A stretch of 43,250 nt of DNA from positions 1 through 43,250 of the forward strand of contig CAJTKV010000012.1 of NCBI GenBank assembly GCA_910577075.1. Reading direction: 5' to 3'. This document shows positions 32,707 to 40,573 of the stretch, piece after piece. Source of the stretch: an uncultured Bacilli bacterium. Lineage in GTDB: Bacteria; Bacillota_I; Bacilli_A; RF39; UBA660. Position 1 is the stretch's first letter, and every line of letters begins with the position of its first letter. The position numbers and the translations under genes were made by a program. The notes under the pieces are model-generated. The model was not told the DNA's origin and made no database searches. It saw only the letters and a list, made by a program, of their open reading frames with translations.

Positions 32707-32889
32707 ATGCATGAGTTAAAGCTATACATAAATTTAAGACTTAAAGATCGAATAAAGATGTTAGCTAAAGAAAGAGGATTGAGTATGAACAAAATGGCAA
32801 CTCAATTATTAGAAATAGGAATTTATAAATTATTAGAGGAGGAAAAAACTTATGGGCAAATTAAGTATAAACAAGCTGATAGCAAATGA
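32707..32889 (+). CDS. Ribbon-helix-helix protein, likely relaxosome accessory
   Basis: 60 aa with an Arc/MetJ-like ribbon-helix-helix: a short beta strand (ELKLYINLRL) followed by two helices (KDRIKMLAKERGLSMNKMATQLLEIGIYKLLEE). It starts 24 bp after the repeat-rich region, with AAAGGAGG as Shine-Dalgarno. It is well placed to bind the repeats and recruit the relaxase or repress its own operon. Its 3' end overlaps the next gene by 38 nt. Confidence 0.75.
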   Translation: MHELKLYINLRLKDRIKMLAKERGLSMNKMATQLLEIGIYKLLEEEKTYGQIKYKQADSK

Positions 32890-33274
32890 TATTATTAATT
32901 ATGGTATGGATAGAACAACAAGTTTTAATTATATTATTAGTCTAAATGATTTTTTAGATGACTATGATGATGCAACTCGTGATTATATCAAAAGTCATAT
33001 TTCTGGAATCAAAGATGCAATTTATGAAAATGAAAATGTTGCTCAATTTGATTATGATGATGCTAGAGATGAATTTGATATAGTGTTCTACTATGATAAT
33101 TTAATGACACCTTTAGAAAAGCAAATATTAGATACAGCTAAGAATATCGGTTATGAATTTGAATTAGAAGAATTAAGAGAAATATCTTACGATATTGAAA
33201 ACTCTGATGAGTATGATAATTTAATTACTAATGCAATTAAAAAGAATACCCTAAATATGGGTAGAGAAATATAG
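32852..33274 (+). CDS. Hypothetical acidic protein of the mobilisation operon
   Basis: 140 aa, with GGAGG 10 nt before the ATG, inside the end of the preceding gene. It is acidic, with repeated Asp-Tyr (FLDDYDDATRDYIKSH, FDYDDARDEFDIVFYYD) and no recognised domain. The overlap on both sides of the operon suggests co-expression with the DNA-binding proteins and the relaxase. Confidence 0.7.
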   Translation: MGKLSINKLIANDIINYGMDRTTSFNYIISLNDFLDDYDDATRDYIKSHISGIKDAIYENENVAQFDYDDARDEFDIVFYYDNLMTPLEKQILDTAKNIGYEFELEELREISYDIENSDEYDNLITNAIKKNTLNMGREI

Positions 33275-33283
33275 GAGGTTCTT

Positions 33284-33598
33284 ATGGTTAGTCCTCATAT
33301 ATCTTTAACTGATGAAATAGATCAAAAAGTAAGAAAATATTGTAAAAATAATAATTTAAATTATTCTCAAGGAATTAGAAAATTAATAGAAACGGGTCTT
33401 GATACAAAAGATACTAATAAAAAGTTAGATTTAAATAATTCACTTTTAGAAAATATCTTTTCCAAACAAATTTATATAAGAGATTTTTTAGAACAATTTT
33501 ATTCTGATATGGAGATTGAAAAATTATCTAATCCCAAAAATAATAAAGCTCTGCAAAAATATAAGTTAGAAAAATATAAGGATAAATTTAATGACTAG
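33284..33598 (+). CDS. Second ribbon-helix-helix-like protein
   Basis: 104 aa. The N-terminal 45 residues (PHISLTDEIDQKVRKYCKNNNLNYSQGIRKLIETGLD) resemble a ribbon-helix-helix DNA-binding fold. The rest is predicted helical and may contact the relaxase. AGGAGGTT is the Shine-Dalgarno. Its stop overlaps the relaxase start by 8 nt, the usual position of a MobC-like accessory factor. Confidence 0.7.
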   Translation: MVSPHISLTDEIDQKVRKYCKNNNLNYSQGIRKLIETGLDTKDTNKKLDLNNSLLENIFSKQIYIRDFLEQFYSDMEIEKLSNPKNNKALQKYKLEKYKDKFND

Positions 33599-34865
33599 TC
33601 CTAAAATTGTAATAATGAATAAATATACACCTAGTTATAAGAATCTTAATTTTATATATGATTCAAAACAAAAAGTGTATAATTCTACTATGAATATGTT
33701 TGATTATTATTCTGATAATAAAAAGAAAGCATTTTTCATGTTAGATTACTTTAGTGGAAAAATTGGAAAAGATAAAGAAATGAACATCATATTTGAAAAT
33801 GGTGATTATGCTACTAAAAGTGAAATAGAAAAAAGAAAAGTAGATTACACAAAATATATAGAAAATTCAAATATTTATAAATTAGTTATATCTTTTCCAG
33901 AAAACTATCTAGAAGAAAATGTAGATATTAAAGAATTAGAAAAAGTTATGGCAAAAGATATTGTTCCACAGTTTTAAAAAAAATGTGGTTTTCAGGATAT
34001 GAAAAAGATGAGCTACCAATTTTCACTTCATACTAACACTGATAATTTACATTTTCACTTATCTTTTGCAGAAAAATGTCCTAATTATTTATCTTATGGA
34101 AAAATACAATATAGACATAATGGTGAGTTAACTCAAGAAGAATTAAACTTCTTTAAGAATGAAATATTACATTATATTGAAAAAGAAAAGATATTTACAC
34201 CATTATTAAAAGAAACTAATCAGGAATTAGAATCATTAAAAAAATATTTTAATCCAAAAGATAAAAATTTTTTATTGAGAAATAAAGATGACATTATAAT
34301 GGAAGAAAAGATTCTAAAACTAGGAGAACTTATTAATGAAAAGAGAGAAAATTCTAATCAGAGAATCAAATTTAATTCTATTAAGGATAAAGAAATAGTT
34401 AAACTTACTAAAGAAATTAAAAAAGAGATTTTTTCAAAAGAAAATAATAATTTTAAAGATGAATATAATGAATTTAAAAATACTTTAAAAGCAATCAATG
34501 AATACTTTACTAATATTGCTGAAGAAAATCATGGTAAAGTGGATGATACATTGATTAAAAATAAAAACAAATATTTTGATAACTATGTTTTAAATGCAAT
34601 AGTTAATCATGCTAATTATTCTTATAAAAAAAACAAAATATCTGAAAATGATATTATTGGAGAAATTATTTATAAAGAGTATAAGAAAAATAAGAAACGA
34701 ACTAGATATGATATTTTATCTAGTTTTTTATCATCAAAAAATAAATCAAATCAATTTAAAAATAAATATCAAGTCAGACAAGCAGTAAAAAATATTAATT
34801 ATGAGCTTGAAGAGGCAGAAAAAGAATTTGAGAAATTATTTAAAGCTGATAAGGAATATGAATAG
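33591..34865 (+). pseudogene. mobL: MobL-family relaxase with an in-frame TAA
   Basis: One reading frame of 425 codons interrupted only by TAA at 33975-33977. The N-terminal part (128 aa) runs to KDIVPQF; after the stop the frame continues KKCGFQDMKKMSYQFSLHTNTDNLHFHLSFAEK, the histidine (HxH, HUH-type) motif of MobL relaxases. A long helical region follows. In relatives the stop position is expected to be a coding residue, and TTA (Leu) differs by one base. A restart at the ATG 33999 would give a 288-aa protein holding the histidine motif but lacking the N-terminal part. The relaxase should nick oriT and lead the strand into the recipient. The change may be real inactivation, readthrough or a base-call error in the TTTT/AAAAAAAA run. 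Confidence 0.78.
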
Positions 34866-34876
34866 GAGGTGATCTT

Positions 34877-35242
34877 ATGGCTTTGTATAATGTGGAAGTA
34901 AGAGAAACTTTAAGTAGAGTTGTTGAACAAGAAGCAGATTCATTTGATGATGCTAAGGAAATGGTGGCAACTAGATATTTAGATTCAGAAATAGTATTAG
35001 ATTGGGAAGATTTAGAAAGTGTTGAATATGATGAATATCCATCACCTAAAATTCAAGAAGGATTCAATGTTAATATAGAATTTAATATTAATACAAAGGA
35101 ATTATCCTTTAGTGATGAATATGAACTTATAGCAACCTATGATTGTAAAACTTTAGAAGATTTGAATAATGCTTTAAAATCTTATTTTAAAGATGCATTA
35201 GAATTAGAATCAGGTGAAATAGAAAAGGATGTGCAATTATGA
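34877..35242 (+). CDS. DpnD/PcfM-like protein
   Basis: 121 aa. The first 50 residues (YNVEVRETLSRVVEQEADSFDDAKEMVATRYLDSEIVLDWEDL) follow the short beta-alpha DpnD/PcfM pattern found near relaxase genes of Gram-positive conjugative elements. The second half has no recognised motif. TAGGAGGTGAT is the Shine-Dalgarno; it overlaps the next gene by 4 nt (ATGA). Confidence 0.75.
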   Translation: MALYNVEVRETLSRVVEQEADSFDDAKEMVATRYLDSEIVLDWEDLESVEYDEYPSPKIQEGFNVNIEFNINTKELSFSDEYELIATYDCKTLEDLNNALKSYFKDALELESGEIEKDVQL

Positions 35243-35832
35243 GTAACATATATGTTAATTGTGGTGGTAGCTTGATGAAGTTCAACAACAAGAAGGATAC
35301 TATGGATTTTTTTGAAGATTGTATTTATAGTTCTGAAGGTTCTGAAAGAAATAGGTATACTACCATTTATTTTGAAGTCAAAGAACATTTTAATGATAAT
35401 CAAATATGTTTTACTGATGGAACAGATCATGTTTATGATTCAAATATAAATCCAGAAGATGTCAGTCATGATGAAGAAAAGCAACTAAGGAAGTATTTTG
35501 ATATAGATAAAGTGGACTTATTAAGATTTAAGGCAGATAACCATTTGGCAAAAAGAAATAATAAAATATATCAAAGCACCCTTAATAGGTATGAAGATAT
35601 AGATGACCTATATAATGATTATATTTCTAAAAGTAATGAAGTTTCATTTTATTATTTTGATGAACATAACCAAATCATTTGTATCGATGCTACAGCTTGT
35701 CCACCAGATAATTATTGGGTAGAAGAGTTTCCTTTAGAAGATTATGAATATGCAGATAGCTGGTTAGGACAAAAGTTAGAATATGATGATTATTTAGAAC
35801 ATAAGAAAAACGATTATATGGAACTAGATTAG
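35239..35832 (+). CDS. Hypothetical acidic accessory protein
   Basis: 197 aa. The start IYVNCGGSLMKFNNKKDTMDFFEDCIYSSEGSERNRYTTIYFEV resembles small proteins common on conjugative elements of gut Bacillota, with a CxGS..GSERxRY pattern. The rest is strongly acidic (pI clearly low) and aromatic. Low charge and element location are shared with known DNA-mimic anti-defence proteins, but no family link is visible. A terminator hairpin overlaps its stop. Confidence 0.65.
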   Translation: MSNIYVNCGGSLMKFNNKKDTMDFFEDCIYSSEGSERNRYTTIYFEVKEHFNDNQICFTDGTDHVYDSNINPEDVSHDEEKQLRKYFDIDKVDLLRFKADNHLAKRNNKIYQSTLNRYEDIDDLYNDYISKSNEVSFYYFDEHNQIICIDATACPPDNYWVEEFPLEDYEYADSWLGQKLEYDDYLEHKKNDYMELD

Positions 35833-35844
35833 TTCTTTTATTTT
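35821..35844 (+). terminator. Terminator overlapping a stop codon
   Basis: GAACTA (35821-35826), a 3-nt loop and TAGTTC (35830-35835) pair across the TAG stop and run into TTTTATTTT. Confidence 0.65.
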
Positions 35845-35857
35845 GGGAGGAAAGTAT

Positions 35858-36304
35858 ATGTATAAGGATATATTAGAAGAATTAAAAAATAATTTAAGTT
35901 TTACATATGGAGAACAAATAACTGATTATGATTCTGGGTACATAGGTGATATTTTTACAGAGATTGCTGATAGTAATGTAGATATGTATACATCAGACTT
36001 GTTTGAATGGGGGAAGAGTAATTTATGGTATATTGATGAAGCAACAAAAGAACTTGGCAATCCTAATGACATAATAAAACAGATTCAACAAGGTCAGTTT
36101 TATGCATATGAGCAAGAGCTATATGAAAACAAAGAAGATATTATGAAATATTTTGCTTACACCTATTTAAATGACAATGAAATTAAATTATCAGATGGTG
36201 AAATAGAAGAACTAGATGATTATCTTGAAACTTTAGATTCCAATGATAAGTTAGAAAATATAGTTGACTATTGCAAAGATTTAAGAGGATATGAGATAGC
36301 ATGA
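35858..36304 (+). CDS. Hypothetical acidic accessory protein
   Basis: 148 aa from the ATG at 35858, chosen because TTGGGAGG lies 9 nt upstream; an in-frame ATG at 35843 falls on that site. It is acidic and mostly helical (NLSFTYGEQITDYDSGYIGDIFTEIADSNVDMYTSDLFEW). No domain is recognised. It ends in a 4-nt overlap with the coupling protein gene and so is probably co-expressed with it. Confidence 0.7.
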   Translation: MYKDILEELKNNLSFTYGEQITDYDSGYIGDIFTEIADSNVDMYTSDLFEWGKSNLWYIDEATKELGNPNDIIKQIQQGQFYAYEQELYENKEDIMKYFAYTYLNDNEIKLSDGEIEELDDYLETLDSNDKLENIVDYCKDLRGYEIA

Positions 36305-38412
36305 GTATTAGTCTAATTATTTTATTTGTAATAATTGTTATATTCTTAATTGTATTTATTTATCTTGAACCTTTATTTATGAAACATAAAGTTAAAAATG
36401 ATAATGAATATGGCTCAGCTAGATTTAGTACAGAATCTGAAATAAAACGCAATTTTAAGAAAGAGAATATCAATCATATAAGGGAGGCAGGATTTCCTGT
36501 TTCTTTTAGTAAAAATTTAAAATATGTCTATTTTGACAGGGAAACCCCTCATTATGTCTATTTAGGCTCAACTGGTAGTGGTAAAAGTGTAACAGCAGTT
36601 ATTCCTACTTGTACTTTTATATCTAAAGCAAAAAAGAATCGAAGTGTTTTTATCACTGACCCAAAGGGTGAGATTTATCAAACAACATCAAAGATGTTTC
36701 AAAATCAAGGTTATAAGATATTAACTATAGATTTTAGAAATCCAGAGTTATCAAACAAGATAAATATACTAGATCCAATTATTAAAGAGTATGAAGAATA
36801 TATTGAGTATGAAAAATTATCAAAGTCATTTGATGAAAAGATAAAACCTTATTCAGAACAGAATGATGTTTTAAATAGTAAACTTAATAAGTTAAAATTA
36901 AGTAAGTTAAATATTGAAAGAATTAGAATTAAGATTGAGAATAATTCTAAAATCATAAATGAACTTACAATAGAAAAAGATAAAAATAATAATGCATCAG
37001 TATCACATTATGCTGAAACCAATAGGTTAATATCTTCTTTAGCAACAATGGTAATGCAAGAAAAAACTGAACAAAAAGATCCGTTTTGGAATGATTCGGC
37101 AAAGAATTTATTAGAAGGATTAATCGGATTCTTTTTAGAAGAATATAAACTTGGTAATATAACTAGAGATAAAATTACTATGACTAGCATTAGAAAATTT
37201 CAAAATAGTTCTATGGAAGAAAATAACTTCAAGAAATTTAAAGATTATATCAATACTAAAGAATATGGAAATAAGTCTAAAGATGCATTAGTTAGTATAT
37301 TAAGTGCTAGTGATAACACTTATAAATCAATAACAGCAGTTTTCGGACAAAAAATGAATATCTTTGATGATATTAATGTGGCAAATGTAACCAGTACAAG
37401 TGATTTTGAATTTAGTATATTGGGAAAAGAACCAGTTGCTTTATATGTAATTGTTCCAGATGAGGATAAAACATATTTTACTCTTGTAACAATTATAGTT
37501 GGATTACTTTATAGAGATTTAGTAAAACTAGCTAACAGTAATGACAAAAAGAAATTACCTTTAGAAATAGACTTTATTCTTGATGAATTTGCTAACTGTC
37601 CACCATTAGCTGATATTGAAGCAATTGTTTCTGTAGCTAGATCAAGAGGTATGCATTTTCATTTCTTTATTCAATCTTTTTCTCAGTTGGATAATGTATA
37701 TGGTAAGGATGTTGCTCAAATAATTCTTGATAACTGTGGATTAGTATATTTAAAAACGAATACTCAAGAGACAGCTGAAGAAATATCAAAAAGATTAGGT
37801 AGGAAAACCATCGAATCTAATAGTGTAAGACAATCCATGTCTTTAATGAACTACAATGGTGATAAATCTACTAATTTAATTGGTAGAGATTTAATGACTC
37901 CAGAAGAGGTAAAACAGCTTCATTATAAAACTATTATTTTTCCTATTATAGGATTTCCTATATTTAGAGATACTGTTTTATACAGTAAGTTTAGTTGTTA
38001 TGAATCAGGCAAAATTGAAAGAATATCTAATCCATTAAAGAATCTGTCTAATACATATTTTACTGTTGAAGATATTAAACATGAAGTAAAAAGTAAAAAA
38101 GCAAGGGATAGTAAAGCTTCCAAAGAATACTATGATGCTTTAGAACTTGCTGATAAAGAGAATCTTAAACCAGTTGAGGTTATCATTGAAAAGATATTTA
38201 AAACTGATTTTGATATTAAATATAATATTACAACTAATCATAGAGCTTATATGAATGTTGAAGTTAATAGAAAATTAATACAAAAGGAAAAATCATTACT
38301 TAATACAAAAATAAAATCAGAATTTTATCATACTGAAATAAAAGAATCTGAAGAAAAGACAATAATAAATATTTATAATGAAAATCCTAATTTAAGTTTA
38401 GGAATGAAATGA
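36301..38412 (+). CDS. virD4: VirD4/TraG-like coupling protein
   Basis: 703 aa. An N-terminal membrane segment (ISLIILFVIIVIFLIVFIYLEP) is followed by YGSARF, typical of TraG/VirD4. Walker A YLGSTGSGKSVTAVIP is near residue 87, Walker B IDFILDEFANCP near 423, and the IQSFSQLDNVYG motif near 458. It has an extra helical insertion at about 165-235. It docks the relaxase-DNA complex to the type IV channel and pumps the DNA. The start overlaps the preceding stop by 4 nt. Confidence 0.93.
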   Translation: MSISLIILFVIIVIFLIVFIYLEPLFMKHKVKNDNEYGSARFSTESEIKRNFKKENINHIREAGFPVSFSKNLKYVYFDRETPHYVYLGSTGSGKSVTAVIPTCTFISKAKKNRSVFITDPKGEIYQTTSKMFQNQGYKILTIDFRNPELSNKINILDPIIKEYEEYIEYEKLSKSFDEKIKPYSEQNDVLNSKLNKLKLSKLNIERIRIKIENNSKIINELTIEKDKNNNASVSHYAETNRLISSLATMVMQEKTEQKDPFWNDSAKNLLEGLIGFFLEEYKLGNITRDKITMTSIRKFQNSSMEENNFKKFKDYINTKEYGNKSKDALVSILSASDNTYKSITAVFGQKMNIFDDINVANVTSTSDFEFSILGKEPVALYVIVPDEDKTYFTLVTIIVGLLYRDLVKLANSNDKKKLPLEIDFILDEFANCPPLADIEAIVSVARSRGMHFHFFIQSFSQLDNVYGKDVAQIILDNCGLVYLKTNTQETAEEISKRLGRKTIESNSVRQSMSLMNYNGDKSTNLIGRDLMTPEEVKQLHYKTIIFPIIGFPIFRDTVLYSKFSCYESGKIERISNPLKNLSNTYFTVEDIKHEVKSKKARDSKASKEYYDALELADKENLKPVEVIIEKIFKTDFDIKYNITTNHRAYMNVEVNRKLIQKEKSLLNTKIKSEFYHTEIKESEEKTIINIYNENPNLSLGMK

Positions 38413-38442
38413 GGCTAGTTGCAATGACTAGCTCCTTTTTTT
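38411..38442 (+). terminator. Terminator at the end of the transfer block
   Basis: GAGGCTAGT (38411-38419) pairs with ACTAGCTCC (38427-38435), with one wobble and one mismatch, followed by TTTTTTT. It overlaps the TGA stop of the coupling protein gene. Confidence 0.75.
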
Positions 38443-38471
38443 ATGGTAAAATGTATGTAGAGGGATATTCT

Positions 38472-39512
38472 ATGAAAAATGATAAATATGATTTATATGT
38501 CAAAAAGATTGATAAGATTAAAAAGCATTTAAAAAAGGATAAGTTATATTTGGAATTACAACTTTTAAATTATGAAGGTTATTATCTTTATATTATAATT
38601 AATTATATAAAAAAAATTGATAGTTATAAATTAATATGGTTTGATTTGGAAGATTTAGAAGATAATAAAATAGATAAATATTTTAGTTGTGAATATATTC
38701 CTAATGAATTAATTAATAGAATTAATGAAAAGTTTGAAAAGTACATAGTTAGTTCAAAGTATAATGAATCAATGGAATCAAAAGAAGATGTAGTCAAACT
38801 AAAGGCTTATATTAAAACTAAAGAGGATGATTCTATAGATGTTTCCTTTCATAAATTTTTACCAAAATCATTGGCCCACCTTTCGGATCTTTTTATAATG
38901 GTTTTTAATAATTTACCAAGAAAACTTGAAAACTTTTTATTTGAACTGTTAGCAAAATTGACTGATAGTACAACAAAATATGAATATAAAAAGGAATTTT
39001 ATTTTGATTTATTTAAGGATGATATAGATTCTATATTTGCATATCAAATAAGAGAAAGAGGAAAAAAATATTACGAAGATAAAACTATATCTTATTTAGA
39101 AAAAATAGAAGATAGATATTTTGCTATTGTAGAAGGTACTGAAAAATATTTGGTTATTATAAAATATAATGATGAAGAAAAAATCATGCAAGTATATTGT
39201 TCATGTCCATGTGAATTTTACTGTAAACATATATATGCTGTGATACTAGCTGTAAGAAATAATGAATTTAATCGTTTTTATAAGATTATGTATAAGAATC
39301 CTAATGAAAGTTTACTTGAAAGAATAATGAGTTTTGATTATTTCTTATGCACTGGTGTTATAGAACAGAATTTAGAAATTATTAATAATTATGGAGAGAT
39401 AGAGTTAGTCCCTATTTTAGATATAAATAATAAATGTAATTGGGAAGTGCTAGAAGATAGTGAAGATGAAAAATTGCTAAAACAAATAAATGAATTTCTT
39501 CATGAAAGGTGA
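38472..39512 (+). CDS. SWIM zinc-finger protein
   Basis: 346 aa from the ATG at 38472, preceded by GAGGGAT; the frame is open to an ATG at 38409, but that lies in the terminator. Residues 195-290 hold the SWIM region: FAYQIRERGKKYYEDKTISYLEKIED...GTEKYLVIIKYNDEEKIMQVYCSCPCEFYCKHIYAVILAV. The CxC...CxH zinc ligands are in CSCPCEFYCKHIYA. SWIM domains bind DNA or proteins and usually accompany helicases; here no helicase is fused. The N-terminal 150 and C-terminal 55 residues are not recognised. It starts a three-gene cargo unit between the transfer genes and the type I RM locus. Confidence 0.82.
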   Translation: MKNDKYDLYVKKIDKIKKHLKKDKLYLELQLLNYEGYYLYIIINYIKKIDSYKLIWFDLEDLEDNKIDKYFSCEYIPNELINRINEKFEKYIVSSKYNESMESKEDVVKLKAYIKTKEDDSIDVSFHKFLPKSLAHLSDLFIMVFNNLPRKLENFLFELLAKLTDSTTKYEYKKEFYFDLFKDDIDSIFAYQIRERGKKYYEDKTISYLEKIEDRYFAIVEGTEKYLVIIKYNDEEKIMQVYCSCPCEFYCKHIYAVILAVRNNEFNRFYKIMYKNPNESLLERIMSFDYFLCTGVIEQNLEIINNYGEIELVPILDINNKCNWEVLEDSEDEKLLKQINEFLHER

Positions 39513-39519
39513 TGTTAAT

Positions 39520-39969
39520 ATGAAAACTATAAAATTTTATAAGTATGATGGTACATTAGAAAAAGAAATTCCTTTAATTGATGAAAACTTGGCAAAAACA
39601 AATGGTATGTTATTAAAATGCTACTTAAATAATAAGAAAGAAAAAATTGGATATGGAGATCCATATAGAACTCATGATAAAGATTCATATGATGGTGAAG
39701 TTCATGATTACATCAACTTGTGGACATGGGATAATTTGGATGAAGAAAGACACCAGCTTATTGGTGATGATGATAATAAATATAATCAGACATTTATTAA
39801 AGTTGATATAGATTCAATTATATCTGTAGAAGCAATTCTATATTCAAATCCTAGATGGGGAGGAAAACTAACAAATAAATTTAAGTTTCGTAAATTGGAA
39901 AATAATCAGAATATGGAATTTGATATTCCTCCATTTCTGAAGAAAGATGGTAATAACAATGATAAATGA
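39520..39969 (+). CDS. Hypothetical protein of the SWIM operon
   Basis: 149 aa from the ATG at 39520 with AAGGTGAT upstream, 7 nt after the SWIM gene; an in-frame ATG at 39490 has no site. It looks compact and beta-rich (TIKFYKYDGTLEKEIPLID, GYGDPYRTHDKDSYDGEVHDYINLW, IDSIISVEAILYSNPRWGGKLTNKFKF). The DxDKDSYDGEVHD segment is rich in possible metal ligands. No family is recognised. Confidence 0.7.
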   Translation: MKTIKFYKYDGTLEKEIPLIDENLAKTNGMLLKCYLNNKKEKIGYGDPYRTHDKDSYDGEVHDYINLWTWDNLDEERHQLIGDDDNKYNQTFIKVDIDSIISVEAILYSNPRWGGKLTNKFKFRKLENNQNMEFDIPPFLKKDGNNNDK

Positions 39970-40465
39970 TTATGAATTTAAAAATGATAAATATGACATA
40001 ATTGGTTTTAATTTGTCGAAAAATGTCGAACAATATGATTTTGCTTATAAACTTGGTGATTTAGATGAACTATGTTGGGGATTTAATATTAATGGCAAGT
40101 TGATTGGTGTGAGTTCATATGGTAACTATCTTTTAGATTCATATTCAGCACTTGTAGATAATGCGGATTTTTACATATTAAGTGATTTTGATTTATATAG
40201 AATTAACTTAAATACTTTAGAATGCATATTGAAATTAAATTTAGAAGATTATGCTCCAATGGATGAAATATATAAGTTTTTTAATGGGGTAATTTTAATT
40301 GGAGAAAATAACATAATTTATGTTGAAAATGATAAAATTATATGGTCATATAGCTCAATGACATATATACAATCAGTAGTAGTATCTAGGGATGATACAG
40401 TAGAAGTTACTGAAGATGAACCATATAACAAATTTGTTTTAGATAAACATGGAAATATAATTTAA
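39947..40465 (+). CDS. Hypothetical protein of the SWIM operon
   Basis: 172 aa overlapping the previous gene by 23 nt; starts at 39947 or 39959 are possible. The sequence has repeating beta patterns (KLIGVSSYGNYLLDSYSALVDNADFYILSDFDLYRINLNTLECILKLNLED, GVILIGENNIIYVENDKIIWSYSSM) reminiscent of beta-propeller-type proteins, too short for a full propeller. It ends at a terminator. Unknown function. Confidence 0.65.
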   Translation: MVITMINDYEFKNDKYDIIGFNLSKNVEQYDFAYKLGDLDELCWGFNINGKLIGVSSYGNYLLDSYSALVDNADFYILSDFDLYRINLNTLECILKLNLEDYAPMDEIYKFFNGVILIGENNIIYVENDKIIWSYSSMTYIQSVVVSRDDTVEVTEDEPYNKFVLDKHGNII

Positions 40466-40478
40466 CTTAATGACTTTG

Positions 40479-40507
40479 GCAATTATGAAATATTAATTGC
40501 TTTTTTA
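40479..40507 (+). terminator. Terminator before hsdM
   Basis: GCAATTA (40479-40485) pairs with TAATTGC (40494-40500), followed at once by TTTTTT. It separates the SWIM unit from the type I RM locus. Confidence 0.85.
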
Positions 40508-40545
40508 CTGTGAAACCATAGAGGAAAGTGCCGAATTATGTTATA

Positions 40546-40554
40546 ATTATCTTG
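40546..40554 (+). promoter_or_regulatory. Promoter for the hsd operon
   Basis: TATAAT lies between the upstream terminator and the hsdM start, in the string ATGTTATAATTATC, which gives a TGn extension. A clear -35 is not obvious. Confidence 0.45.
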
Positions 40555-40573
40555 ATATTATGAGGTGATTATA

